From positions 15,521 to 79,520 of the forward strand of contig JBKEBQ010000017.1 of NCBI GenBank assembly GCA_047973225.1: a stretch of DNA of 64,000 bases, read 5' to 3'. Position numbers and translations under genes: made by a program. Shown in pieces: positions 8,451 through 17,701 of this stretch; positions within the stretch are counted from its first letter, which is position 1; every line of letters begins with the position of its first letter. This DNA is from JBKEBQ01 sp047973225. GTDB lineage: Bacteria > Bacillota_I > Bacilli_A > Erysipelotrichales > Erysipelotrichaceae. The notes beneath the pieces were generated by a model, which was given only the letters and a program-made list of their open reading frames with translations, was not told the DNA's origin and ran no database searches.

Positions 8451-9220
8451 ATACGCAAACAAAGCTAAAAGTAGAAGGACTATCAAAAGAATATGAACAA
8501 AAAAAAGTATTGCAAGAGCTTTCTTTTGAAGTAAAAGAAGGAGAATTTTTAAGTGTATTGGGACCATCTGGTTGTGGAAAAACAACGCTGTTGAGAATCC
8601 TTATTGGTTTGGAAACACAAGATAGAGGTAAAATTTTGTTGGATGGCGAAGATATTAGTGATCACAAACCTCATGAGCGTGATATGGGGATCATTTTTCA
8701 AAATTATGCTTTATTTCCGAATATGGATGTATTGCAAAATGTTGAATATGCATTAAAATTACGCAGTCAGTATAAAAAAGATGCCCGTAAAATAGCTCTA
8801 CAGACATTGGAACAAATCGGTATGCAGGATTTGTTGCATAAAAAACCAGCACAGTTATCGGGGGGGCAACAACAGCGTGTTGCCATTGCAAGAACATTGG
8901 CATTAAATCCTAAAATTATTTTATTGGATGAACCAATCAGTGCCCTTGATGTGAGTTTGCGAGAAGTTATGAAAAAAGAATTAAAAGAGATTCAAAAGAA
9001 ATTCAATTCAACAATGATCTTTATTACTCACGAACAAGAAGAGGCATTTTATTTATCAGATCGCATTATGGTTATGAGTGAAGGGAAAATTGAACAATTG
9101 GATACACCTGCTAACATTTATGATCATCCTGCTAATGCATATATAAAAGAATTTGTGAACGATCATTTGGATGCGAAATTAACATCACTATTGAAATGTA
9201 CAGGTAAACGTCATGAATAA
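8438..9220 (+). CDS. ABC transporter ATP-binding protein (PotA/FbpC-like)
   Basis: A 260-residue ATPase that powers the importer. Walker A is GPSGCGKTT, the Q-loop QNYALFP, the signature LSGGQQQR, Walker B IILLDEP and the switch histidine in FITHEQEEA. The TOBE-like C-terminal domain seen in longer PotA proteins is nearly absent. It overlaps the binding-protein gene by 13 bases and the permease gene by 8, so the three are translated as a unit. ATPase activity is certain from the motifs; the transported compound is not. Confidence 0.9.
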   Translation: MGILNTQTKLKVEGLSKEYEQKKVLQELSFEVKEGEFLSVLGPSGCGKTTLLRILIGLETQDRGKILLDGEDISDHKPHERDMGIIFQNYALFPNMDVLQNVEYALKLRSQYKKDARKIALQTLEQIGMQDLLHKKPAQLSGGQQQRVAIARTLALNPKIILLDEPISALDVSLREVMKKELKEIQKKFNSTMIFITHEQEEAFYLSDRIMVMSEGKIEQLDTPANIYDHPANAYIKEFVNDHLDAKLTSLLKCTGKRHE

Positions 9221-10820
9221 TAAACGCTTTACAATATTGCGACTAGCCATTTGTGTCTGCTTGCTTATGTTTGTGGTGATTCCACTTCTCCAATTATTGC
9301 TTACTATCAATGATGGGGATTTTCAAAAGGTATTGAGCGAACCCCTGTTTTTTACAATGCTAAAAGACTCGCTGCTGACAACAACTATTGCAACCATCAT
9401 TTCCGTCTCGCTGGCGTTGTTGCTTGCTTGGTTATTGCAGCGAAGTGGAATAAGACACAAAAAAATGTTTGCTTTGATTTTTACATTACCGATGTTGATT
9501 CCTTCTATTTCGCATGGAATGGGATTAACGTTAGTGTTTGGTGATAACGGATTGTTTACTAATTTTTTAGGTATTAATTTACATATTTATGGATACCCAG
9601 GAATTATTATAGGATCTGTATTGTATTCCTTTCCAGTTGCCTTTTTAATGTTAAGCGATGCCTTTCAATATGAAGATTTTACACATTATGAAGCGGCTAG
9701 AGTACTGGGATTTAGTAAGTATCAACAATTTAAAGTGGTGACGATGACAAATATTGGAAGTACTTTATTTTCAAGTATTTTTGCTGTATTTACGATGATT
9801 TTTACAGATTATGGGGTTGCTTTAATGGTTAGAGGAAATGTCATTACCCTTGCAGTTTATATGTATCGTGAAGTTATAGGTTTATTAAATTTTTCAAAAG
9901 GATCCGTTATTGGTATTATGTTATTGGCTCCAGCAGTTATAGCTTTTATTGTGGACTATAAACACACGATTGGAAGTAATACGAATACCGTAACAAAAGC
10001 ATATGAAATTCACAAAAATAAAAGTCGTGATCGGATGGCTTATGGTATTTGTGCAACAGTATCTGTTTTAGTGATGCTACCGATTGCATCTTTTGTGTTT
10101 TTAACGATTGTTAAACAATACCCTATCAATTTGAGCTTATCTTTGGATACAATTAGGGAATCTTTTTCATCTTTAAGTTTGGGAAATTACGTACGAAATT
10201 CGTTAGTGATTGCATTATTAACAGGTTTTTTTGGTGTATCTTTGAGTTATCTTGCAGCTTATATTACAGCGCGATCAAAAAGAACCATATCTACACTCAT
10301 GTTACATTTTATTGGCATTGCAACGCTTGCAATTCCCGGGATTGTATTGGGACTTAGTTATGTATTGTTATTTAATGGAAGTGCTTTACAAGGGACTTTA
10401 GTTTTAATTATTATTGTAAATGCCGTACATTTTTTTGCAAGCCCGTATTTATTGGCGTATAATTCTTTAAGGAAGTATAGTAACAATTTGGAAGATACAG
10501 CGATATCGTTAGGTATTAGTAAGTGGAAGATGATGATGGATGTATTTATTCCCTCAACACAAGAAACAATCATTGAAATGTTTTCTTATATATTTGTGAA
10601 TTCGATGGTGACAATTTCAGCAGTATCCTTTTTAGCAAGCTTTAGAAATATGCCATTATCGTTACTAATTCCACAGTTGGACACTCAATCATTGATTGGC
10701 CCAACCGCATTTGTATCGGTCATAATATTATTTATTAATTTGTGTATGAAGCTTTTTGTTTCAAGGGCTCACAAGGTAGTGAAATATCAAAAGGAGAAAA
10801 CATATGAACTTAACGTATAA
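9213..10820 (+). CDS. ABC transporter double permease (FbpB-like, 535 aa)
   Basis: About twelve membrane segments in two homologous halves, as in FbpB-type and phosphonate-type permeases where one polypeptide supplies both membrane domains. Each half holds an EAA loop that contacts the ATPase: EAARVLGFSKYQQFK near residue 160 and DTAISLGISKWKMMM near residue 430. It starts within the ATPase gene (8-base overlap) and its end overlaps the start of the HTH-nucleotidyltransferase gene by 17 bases. The organisation matches the importer at 25.8-29.6 kb, but the two permeases differ widely in sequence. Confidence 0.88.
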   Translation: MNNKRFTILRLAICVCLLMFVVIPLLQLLLTINDGDFQKVLSEPLFFTMLKDSLLTTTIATIISVSLALLLAWLLQRSGIRHKKMFALIFTLPMLIPSISHGMGLTLVFGDNGLFTNFLGINLHIYGYPGIIIGSVLYSFPVAFLMLSDAFQYEDFTHYEAARVLGFSKYQQFKVVTMTNIGSTLFSSIFAVFTMIFTDYGVALMVRGNVITLAVYMYREVIGLLNFSKGSVIGIMLLAPAVIAFIVDYKHTIGSNTNTVTKAYEIHKNKSRDRMAYGICATVSVLVMLPIASFVFLTIVKQYPINLSLSLDTIRESFSSLSLGNYVRNSLVIALLTGFFGVSLSYLAAYITARSKRTISTLMLHFIGIATLAIPGIVLGLSYVLLFNGSALQGTLVLIIIVNAVHFFASPYLLAYNSLRKYSNNLEDTAISLGISKWKMMMDVFIPSTQETIIEMFSYIFVNSMVTISAVSFLASFRNMPLSLLIPQLDTQSLIGPTAFVSVIILFINLCMKLFVSRAHKVVKYQKEKTYELNV

Positions 10821-11709
10821 TCAGTTTGAGGCATTGGTATATATTGATCAAAAGCAAGATGAAAAAATATCGCAACGCAAATTAGCAGATGCTTTACAAA
10901 TATCTTTGGGTAATGTAAATAGCGTTTTACAAGAATTAGGCGAAAATGAATTTCTAATAAAATCATCAGGTAAATATGAAGTAACAAAAAAAGGCTATGA
11001 AGCGTTAGCGCCATACCGAGTAAAAAAAGCAATTTTTATTGCGGCAGGTTTTGGTTCAAGGCTTGTGCCGATTACATTGAATACGCCAAAACCGCTTATT
11101 CGCGTGCACGGGAAGAGGATTATTGATAGTTTACTTGCGGCAGTTGCGAAAGCAGAAATTGAAGATATCACTATTGTTAGGGGATATTTAGGAGAACAAT
11201 TTGATGTTTTAAAAAATAAATATCCGCAGATTAAGTTTATAGAAAATCCCATGTATAATGAAGCAAATAACATTTCAAGTGCTTATTTGGTAAGAGCGGA
11301 ATTGGATCATGCCTATGTGTTGGAAAGTGATTTGGTTCTTTATAATTCAGATATTATTCGTAAATATGAATACAATTCCAATTATTGTGGAATTCCTGTC
11401 GAGGTCAGTGACGATTGGTGTTTTCAAACCAGCCAAAAAGTTATCACGCATTTGGGAATTGGTGGTAGAAATTGTTATCAAATGGTAGGAATTTCTTATT
11501 GGGATAGCGAAGATGCAAATAAAATGAAAGATGATCTAAAAATGGTATTTGAATCTCCTGGAGGAAAAGAATTGTATTGGGATGAGGTTGCCTTAGGAAA
11601 ATGTATGAATAAGTATAAACTTCATGTAAAATCTGTGAAGGCAGATGATATTATTGAAATCGATACAACCAATGAATTAAAAGAAATTGATCCTATTTAT
11701 AATGTATAA
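10804..11709 (+). CDS. Fused winged-helix and LicC-like nucleotidyltransferase
   Basis: A 301-residue fusion. Residues 1-75 look like a MarR-type winged helix (RKLADALQISLGNVNSVLQEL). Residues about 78-301 are a nucleotidyltransferase: AAGFGSRLVPITLNTPKPL, GYLGEQFDVLKNKY, NPMYNEANNISSAY and YWDEVALGK follow the order seen in CTP:phosphocholine cytidylyltransferase LicC. AAGGAGA precedes the ATG inside the permease gene. The enzyme would activate the imported compound (phosphocholine, aminophosphonate or similar) with CTP, while the HTH could regulate the operon. No LicA-type kinase or LicD transferase lies nearby, so the downstream use is open. Confidence 0.78.
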   Translation: MNLTYNQFEALVYIDQKQDEKISQRKLADALQISLGNVNSVLQELGENEFLIKSSGKYEVTKKGYEALAPYRVKKAIFIAAGFGSRLVPITLNTPKPLIRVHGKRIIDSLLAAVAKAEIEDITIVRGYLGEQFDVLKNKYPQIKFIENPMYNEANNISSAYLVRAELDHAYVLESDLVLYNSDIIRKYEYNSNYCGIPVEVSDDWCFQTSQKVITHLGIGGRNCYQMVGISYWDSEDANKMKDDLKMVFESPGGKELYWDEVALGKCMNKYKLHVKSVKADDIIEIDTTNELKEIDPIYNV

Positions 11710-11765
11710 GAGATATATAATAAATAGGGTCTTACATACAGACGTATAAGAAGTTAAAGAAATAG

Positions 11766-11803
11766 AAAAACGGCATCATTTCAATAAAGGATATCGTTTT
11801 TTG
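11766..11803 (+). terminator. Terminator after the ABC/nucleotidyltransferase operon
   Basis: An interrupted stem from AAAAACGGCATC to GATATCGTTTTTT with a terminal T run, about 60 bases after the stop at 11709. The rest of 11804-11893 shows no gene. Confidence 0.55.
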
Positions 11804-11893
11804 TTTCCTCAAAAAAAAAGATGAATAGAAATTTATTTGAAAAATTTTTATATTCTTAATACCTTTTTTGTCTTTAATGGTATAGTTACATTT

Positions 11894-12088
11894 TCACTCT
11901 GTGGAAGAAGCGAAAGTATCATCAATAGATTCTAAAACTATAGCTAAGGATTGAAGTGATAATGATTGAATGAGATTAGGTAGTTTGCATTCAAGTGATT
12001 GTAAGGATTTTGGTGAACTTACAAAATTTGTGAAGAAAGAATTTAGTTGCGTATTTAAATAGCTTGTGATATTTGGCACCATATTCAT
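11894..12088 (-). pseudogene. Short orphan ORF, possible N-terminal relic of a UPF0236/ISLre2-type transposase
   Basis: A 64-residue reading frame on the minus strand with a convincing start: AGGAG seven bases before the ATG at 12088. The sequence (TSYLNTQLNSFFTNF, then an L-rich stretch ending in ESIDD) resembles from memory the helical N-terminus of UPF0236 transposases, which run to over 400 residues, but I cannot confirm it. It stops abruptly without any further domain. Sited at the left border of the decayed accessory island. It could also be an unrelated small protein. Confidence 0.35.
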
Positions 12089-12240
12089 GAGGTCTCCTGT
12101 TCTTATGTTTAGCAAAAAACTATTATAACAGGATCTCTTTTTATTACCCACCAAAATTTTACACTATAAATTTATCTTAAAAATTTGATTTTTTTTGACA
12201 TATAATTTAATTATAAAAAATAAAAAATGCATATGAGTAT

Positions 12241-12438
12241 ATGTGTCTATGGGAAAATTCTTTTATTGCTTATGACATAAATTCTAATGATATCGTTGCA
12301 TCGATGACTATTGTGAACAAAAATGGTCTGGAAAAACGAAGAAAAAACTTTAGAGTGAATATATTTACATTTTTAAATAACATTTCAAAATATGAAATGA
12401 ATGATTTCATATTGCCAAATATTATAATAGATGTATAA
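12241..12438 (+). CDS. Hypothetical 65-residue protein or gene fragment
   Basis: Not recognised. The frame starts at an ATG with no good ribosome binding site and encodes a basic, Asn/Ile-rich protein with no membrane segment (NGLEKRRKNFRVNIFTFL in the middle). It ends 40 bases before the broken ABC ATPase gene, whose own AAGGAGAAAG site is strong. A TTGACA at about 12195 could be the -35 of a promoter for the whole island. Given the decay around it, this is perhaps the remnant of a longer gene. It may equally be non-coding. Confidence 0.3.
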   Translation: MCLWENSFIAYDINSNDIVASMTIVNKNGLEKRRKNFRVNIFTFLNNISKYEMNDFILPNIIIDV

Positions 12439-12477
12439 AAAAAACAAAAAACTATTTAAAAAGAAAAGGAGAAAGAG

Positions 12478-13166
12478 ATGGAAATTTTAAATATAAAAGA
12501 TTTGTCATTTTCATATAGCAAGAAATCATTACCTATTTTAAAAAATATAAATTATTGTTTTGAATCAGGAAAAATATACTCTATTGTTGGTCATAACGGA
12601 GCTGGAAAAACAACACTCATAAGAATTTGTCTAAATATATTGCTTTTTGAAGACGGAGAATTGTTGTGGAAAGAGTCTTTGGTAAAGTCGTATGTTCCCG
12701 ATTTGGGCGGATTATATGAATATTTGACAGTGGAAGAAAATCTAAAAATAGTTTTCAAATTATGCCAAATGGAAAGTCAAACAATTGATATACACATAAA
12801 TGAGGCATTAAAAAAAGGCAATTAGAAGATAAGAAAAAATCAATCAGCTATCCATGGGACAAAGACAACGCGTCAGTTTAATATTAGCAAATGCCAATAA
12901 TCCTGATGTAATATTTTTTGATGAGCCGTCAAATGGAGTAGATATTATTACGCAACAATTATTAAATAGTCATATCTTGGATTTAAAAAGACAAAATAAA
13001 AACCGTTATTTTAGCAACACACGATATTAATTTGATTGAAAAAATTACCGATGAAGTTATTATTATGCAAGATGGAGAAATAAAATATGCAAATGCTTTA
13101 AAGGATATAGATGATTTTAGCAAAACATATAAAAAGTTAACGAGGGACAACTATGAACATAATTAA
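12478..13166 (+). pseudogene. ABC transporter ATPase, frameshifted at least twice
   Basis: The first 115 codons encode a normal ATPase N-terminus with Walker A GHNGAGKTT and YEYLTVEENL. The frame then ends at 12825, just after an A7 run. The signature SMGQRQRVSL and Walker B VIFFDEPSNGVD continue in another frame from about 12853, and the switch region ILATHDINLIE needs one more shift near 13003. With shifts repaired the product would be about 229 residues ending at 13166, overlapping the permease gene. It is the ATPase of a small bacteriocin/antibiotic-type exporter. All the shifts lie at or near short A runs, so slippage or sequencing error is possible, but several in one gene favour decay. 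Confidence 0.8.
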
Positions 13167-13827
13167 AAACTTGATGCTCAAAGATTTTTATGAGTATAAA
13201 AATAATTTTATAAAAGTATTTGGTACTGTAGTTCTTATTGTTTGTATTCCTATATTTCTGTTTAATTTTGGAGGAATTTCAACTGCAATTTTTAGAGATA
13301 CGGATATGTTTTCGACGATAATTGTGATCTTTTTTATTACACTTATCTTAGGTGAAACAGCACTATTTCCAATGTCAAGAGATATAAAATCAGGAATGTT
13401 TGAAAAATATTTTATAAATATATATATAAAACCAAGATATATCTATATGTCGAAGTTTAATGTTAATATAATTATTATTGGTATTGCGTTTGTACTGATG
13501 ATGGTATTGAATTTTATCGTTTCTCGATATGCAACTTCAAATTTCAGATTTTCAGTTAATTTAATAATGATATATCAGCTTGTTATAGCGTGTTCAATAG
13601 GAACAAGTGCTTCTTTTATATGCTCTTTAGTAAATCGTGACGATAATAACGCAATGGCATATGCGGGGTTTCTTTTATTGATCTATATGGGGTATTATAA
13701 GTTACTTGATGTACTAAGAATTTCTAATAAAATAATTGAAAACTTGGGAATTACGATAATTGCGTTTTTGCTACTGATGATAGTTTTACACTTGTTGAGA
13801 AATAATAAATTTATAAGAAAATCATAG
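13153..13827 (+). CDS. ABC-2-like membrane permease of the broken exporter
   Basis: An intact 224-residue protein with about six hydrophobic segments and short polar loops (first segment about 21-40, last about 200-217). Overlap with the end of the frameshifted ATPase gene, and the GAGGGACAACT site before the ATG, mark it as its partner in a two-gene exporter like those that give self-immunity to or export peptide antibiotics. No substrate is indicated by sequence. With its ATPase broken it is probably idle unless another ATPase serves it. Confidence 0.7.
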   Translation: MNIIKNLMLKDFYEYKNNFIKVFGTVVLIVCIPIFLFNFGGISTAIFRDTDMFSTIIVIFFITLILGETALFPMSRDIKSGMFEKYFINIYIKPRYIYMSKFNVNIIIIGIAFVLMMVLNFIVSRYATSNFRFSVNLIMIYQLVIACSIGTSASFICSLVNRDDNNAMAYAGFLLLIYMGYYKLLDVLRISNKIIENLGITIIAFLLLMIVLHLLRNNKFIRKS

Positions 13828-13893
13828 ATGTGGATATATTCACTTAATTAATTCGCGATATATTAAGTGCTGATATAGGAAAGAAGATTATTT

Positions 13894-14001
13894 ATGAACA
13901 AGCCACAAATACAGAATACACAAGTAATCGGATTTTTGGCATCAGGAGTTGGTTCAGCGGCTGCAGCGTTTATGACATTTTGTTATAATCTTATTTTATA
14001 G
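13894..14001 (+). CDS. Candidate 35-residue RiPP/bacteriocin precursor peptide
   Basis: A short frame, too small for normal gene calling: polar start MNKPQIQNTQ, then a hydrophobic glycine/alanine-rich core GFLASGVGSAAAAF and a tail with one cysteine (FCYNLIL). AGGAAAG lies about 11 bases before the ATG. A perfect 12-base terminator hairpin follows 20 bases after the stop, which suits an abundantly transcribed precursor gene. It lies between an exporter and a PqqD-radical SAM gene, the usual order in subtilosin-like RiPP clusters. With a single cysteine it is not a standard sactipeptide. The precursor role is inference from context. Confidence 0.5.
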   Translation: MNKPQIQNTQVIGFLASGVGSAAAAFMTFCYNLIL

Positions 14002-14020
14002 CTTTATAATAAAGAACTGC

Positions 14021-14054
14021 AAATAAAAGATGGAGTATTCTTCATCTTTTATTT
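14021..14054 (+). terminator. Strong hairpin terminator after the small peptide gene
   Basis: Perfect 12-base arms AAATAAAAGATG (14021-14032) and CATCTTTTATTT (14043-14054) around a 10-base loop. It would cap the peptide transcript and limit read-through to the maturase gene. Between it and 14420 I see no further gene, only AT-rich DNA. Confidence 0.7.
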
Positions 14055-14419
14055 CAAGTAAGGATTTTTTGTGAATAGGTGAAAAAGCGGTTAAAAAAAC
14101 TAAAATTTTGGTTTTTATAAGAGTTTGTAATTTTTAAAGCACAAGTTTCAATGTTTACAAACATTTAGTTTCAGGGTCATCAAAAAGAAATGCTGGTATA
14201 TTTTGGCAGAACTAGAAGATACATCAATGATAAACGTGTGTTAAAGTTTTTTTAACTGAAACCATTTAAAGAGAATATATGCTGTTGAGATATCGTATTT
14301 ATCAAGATAAATACACATTATATAAAGTGAAAGTTAAAATATCATTATTTCTATATATAAAGCATTACGAAGATAGTAAAAATTTAATGTGAATATAATT
14401 TTGAGGAGGGATATAAAAA

Positions 14420-15382
14420 ATGTACTATTATTTAAACGAAGAATTTAGAGAGTTTTTCATTCAAGATTCGTATGAGTATATAAGAATAAAAAAAACAGTT
14501 GCCACTTTACATAAATAAAGAAGCAGCAGTAATATTAAAGCAATGTGACGGTATTCATAGTGTTGAAAACATTGTAGAGAATGTTGCTGTTTGCTTTAAG
14601 GTAGCAAAAGCGGAAGCAGAGAGTAATGTTCGTTTTTTTATACAGAATGGTTTATCTTCGGGCTTACTAGAATGTTCTAGCGCACCATTTAAAAATAATG
14701 AAAGTAATTTTTTTAATTCAATGATTGATAAAGCAGGATTTGTTCAAATTAGCATCGATGGTTTAGAGGCTTATCACACTACAGTTAGAGGGAAGCAGGA
14801 TGCTTTTAAAAGAAGTATTGAAACGGTTAAATGTCTATCAAAAAAAGATATACCTGTAAGGGTGACAACATGTTTGATAAACCAAAGTGAAGATGAAGTA
14901 TTTGCGCTTGTGTCACTCATTAAAAAAAAGGAGCAAAAGGTTATATGGTATCCATGCTTGATGAAGTAGGTAGAGCACAAAAAAATAGTTTATCATCTAA
15001 TTACAGTAAAGAAAAAACGCTTAAATTAGTAGAGAAGTTAAAGGAAAAATTTGCTTCTAATAAATTTATAGTGGGAACAGAGGATATTTGTGATATAGAA
15101 GAAAATGCTTTTTTTAAGAACTGTGGAGCGGGATATAATTTCATCAAAATTGATCCATATGGGGGAGTTTTCGAATGTATTTTATCAACCAATAAAATTG
15201 GAGAGCTGAGTGTTGATTACGGACTTCATAAATATTTACAAGACAATCATTCAAAGATATTAAATTACACTTCCATTATAGCACCATCGAAAAGTATTTG
15301 CAGATCATGCGAAAAACTCAGTCATTGTTATTCTTGTATAGTGAAAGCAAGGCAATCTCATTGTGATTTGTTTAATAATTAA
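14420..15382 (+). pseudogene. PqqD-domain radical SAM/SPASM peptide maturase, decayed
   Basis: Three consecutive frames make up one gene. An ATG with GAGGAGGG at 14420 starts a 32-codon frame that is lost near an A8 run at about 14490. The next frame (to 14969) has a PqqD-like peptide-binding domain (PLYINKEAAVILKQCDG). It then jumps directly to VQISIDGLEAYHTTVRGK, a late strand of the radical SAM barrel, so the segment with the CxxxCxxC iron-sulfur motif is missing (roughly 130 residues expected). A second shift near another A8 run leads to the frame with the C-terminal cysteines (ICRSCEKLSHCYSC), a SPASM-like auxiliary cluster site. The enzyme cannot be active. It once modified a peptide, probably the product of the gene at 13894. 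Confidence 0.8.
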
Positions 15383-15513
15383 CAAAAGGGGTTTATAAAT
15401 ATAAATGCTAAGATCAGAATATTCAATAGTGTATATGTGACGATCACCAAACATGTGCGAAAGAAGGTCTTTTTATCCGTTTATTGTATACGATATAAGC
15501 AAGATACATGGGA

Positions 15514-17610
15514 TTACGAATTTCGTAATACATCAACAGGGGATACTTTTCTGATAAAGATAAAGGAAAGAAACATCGGTGGAAACGAAGCTAACAGAGA
15601 TAATAACAGCATAGAAATAAATAAATTTTTATTTAAGAAAAAGATATTGTTTGCGCCAATAACATTTAAAATGATCAGTATCAATAGTATAAAAATAGCA
15701 GATAAACTAATGAGTTTCATGAAGAACAGGATTGTTTCGATACTCAACATTTTCTTGATTTCGAACTCAGAAAAGCCATTTGTGCGAAGTAGGGCAAACT
15801 CTTTTTTGCGCTTATGCATATGAATCGAAGCGGCAATTGTCATTAATAATAAGATAATGATAAAAATACTAATAGATAAAGTTTTAGAAACATTATGCAA
15901 ATGCTTCATGTTTTCACTTAACATGACAATATTTTTGGGCTGCGAAATAACTTCAATATTGGGATTAATTTGTTTAACTTTATTGCTAAAAGAGTCAATA
16001 AGTGTAAATGATTTTAATTCGACAATATACGAAGAAGGGGTGTAGTCTGATATAGAGTCACTTTGTTGGGGATTGAAAGTTGAAGATTTTATGACTTGTT
16101 GTTGAATTTTATTCATTTCATCAAGAGGCATATACACACATAAAGAACCATTATCGTTGTATTTGTTTTCAACCGTTGAAGATAAGATACCTTTTACAGG
16201 AATCTCAAAAGTCGCTTCTTCAAGTAATGGAATATCAAATTGTTCTTGGATGACATCATCTGATTTATCTGGGCTAATACTTCCTTGTACACTTTCTTTT
16301 TTTGTGGGAACACCGGTTTTGATGAAAAGATGAACTGGTTTACTTTTTTTATCAAGCTGTAATGCTTGTGCTAAATCATAGGAAATATATGCGCCATTTT
16401 TGGCTTTTTTATTGATCACATCAGCATGTTTTTTTAAATTTTGAAAATTATAATACGGAAGAACAGAAAATGAAGTATCACTTTCTTCGCCAATGATTTG
16501 CTTAGGATGATTATTTTCTAGAATGCTTATGCTACCGTTTTTATACTCCTTTTTAATACCTGTTCCGCGCGATAAAAATTGTAACATTGGATACAGATTC
16601 TTTATTTCGTTAGATTTGTTGATCAATTTAATATCATTGCTTTCTATCGGAATAATACCTTCATTTGAAAATCCTTGATCTTGCAAAGTGTTACGATTCA
16701 CGATATAAACTTCTTTATCGCTAAGGGAGTTTGCGAGTTGTTCTTGGCTGTTTATGACACTTTCACCCAATCCGCTCAAAAAGGTACTTAAAGCTATCGC
16801 AAAAGCACAAAAAAACATCATAAAACTTCGCAATAGTTTTGTCTTTTTATCGGTATTAGCAATATAATGTGCAATAAATGATAAAGGCAATTTTATAGGT
16901 TTTTTCAATAAGTTTGATAGTTTTTCTGAGTTTGTTGACGGGGTCGGGTGTTCGCTATTTAATAAAATCAATTTTTTATTTTCAATTTTATAAACGGTAT
17001 CGCCAATGTCAACAATCTTTGCATCATGAGAAGCGATTACAATTTTGGTTTGAAATTCTTGAACAATCTTTTGAAAAAGCTGTAAAATGTGTGTTGTGTT
17101 TTCTTCATCCAAGGCAGAGGTAGGTTCATCTGCAATGATAATTTTCGGTTTTTTGATCAATGCGCAAGCAATGGCAACACGCTGTTGTTCTCCTCCGGAC
17201 AGTTGCGAAGGATATAATTTTCGCTTATCTAATGGAATATTAACAAATTCTAATATACTTTCTAGATTTTCATTACTTTCTGGACATTGATGCGCTAAGT
17301 AGGAAGAAAAAAGAATGTTTTCTTCAATGGTCAAGTCGGGCAATAAACTATTGTCTTGGAATATGTATCCTATTGCCGCCTTTCGTAAATTAGATAACAT
17401 AAAATTATTTGTCAAATCAACAGGTTCTTCATCAAAAACATAATCATAAGCTGTATCATTCGCAATCAATCCAATATAGTATAACAGCGTACTTTTACCG
17501 CTTCCACTCACGCCTGTAAGAACGCAAATACTAGCATCTTTAATTTGTAAGTGAACAGAATCAAGAATTGTTTCTTGAAATTTCACAGTAATATTTTTTA
17601 TGTCAATCAT
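15514..17610 (-). CDS. Fused ABC ATPase and FtsX-like permease (MacB-like), peptide-linked
   Basis: A 698-residue single-chain exporter half. The N-terminal ATPase (1-220) has Walker A TGVSGSGKST, signature LSGGEQQRV and Walker B IIIADEPTSALDE. After a linker, a membrane segment at about 260 begins an FtsX/MacB-type domain with a large extracytoplasmic region (about 280-560), and three membrane segments close the protein. The start at 17610 follows AAGGAGATAT. The secreted peptide gene at 17702-18085 lies immediately upstream on the same strand, so the pair is probably one operon. By analogy with lactococcin 972 systems, where ATPase and FtsX-like protein are separate, it would export or protect against the peptide. 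Confidence 0.85.
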   Translation of the reverse strand: MIDIKNITVKFQETILDSVHLQIKDASICVLTGVSGSGKSTLLYYIGLIANDTAYDYVFDEEPVDLTNNFMLSNLRKAAIGYIFQDNSLLPDLTIEENILFSSYLAHQCPESNENLESILEFVNIPLDKRKLYPSQLSGGEQQRVAIACALIKKPKIIIADEPTSALDEENTTHILQLFQKIVQEFQTKIVIASHDAKIVDIGDTVYKIENKKLILLNSEHPTPSTNSEKLSNLLKKPIKLPLSFIAHYIANTDKKTKLLRSFMMFFCAFAIALSTFLSGLGESVINSQEQLANSLSDKEVYIVNRNTLQDQGFSNEGIIPIESNDIKLINKSNEIKNLYPMLQFLSRGTGIKKEYKNGSISILENNHPKQIIGEESDTSFSVLPYYNFQNLKKHADVINKKAKNGAYISYDLAQALQLDKKSKPVHLFIKTGVPTKKESVQGSISPDKSDDVIQEQFDIPLLEEATFEIPVKGILSSTVENKYNDNGSLCVYMPLDEMNKIQQQVIKSSTFNPQQSDSISDYTPSSYIVELKSFTLIDSFSNKVKQINPNIEVISQPKNIVMLSENMKHLHNVSKTLSISIFIIILLLMTIAASIHMHKRKKEFALLRTNGFSEFEIKKMLSIETILFFMKLISLSAIFILLILIILNVIGANNIFFLNKNLFISMLLLSLLASFPPMFLSFIFIRKVSPVDVLRNS

Positions 17611-17701
17611 TGTTATATCTCCTTCATGTAGACAAAAAGTCAAAGTTGTTTTAACAAAGTAAGTGAAGATAGAAATTAAATAGCTGTTGTAAAAACAGCG
17701 T

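Noticed and set aside
13841..13869. CACTTAAT/ATTAAGTG repeat before the small peptide gene
   Set aside because: There is no T run for a terminator and no clear promoter overlap for an operator; it may be chance in AT-rich DNA.
12478..15382. All frameshifts here explained as sequencing error in A runs
   Set aside because: Most shifts are at A7-A8 runs, so some could be errors. The radical SAM gene also lacks its entire cluster-binding segment, and similar A runs in nearby core genes are not shifted.
15437..15823. A 128-codon plus-strand frame
   Set aside because: It lies antisense to the end of the intact fused ABC transporter gene, whose protein features are clear, and has no ribosome binding site.
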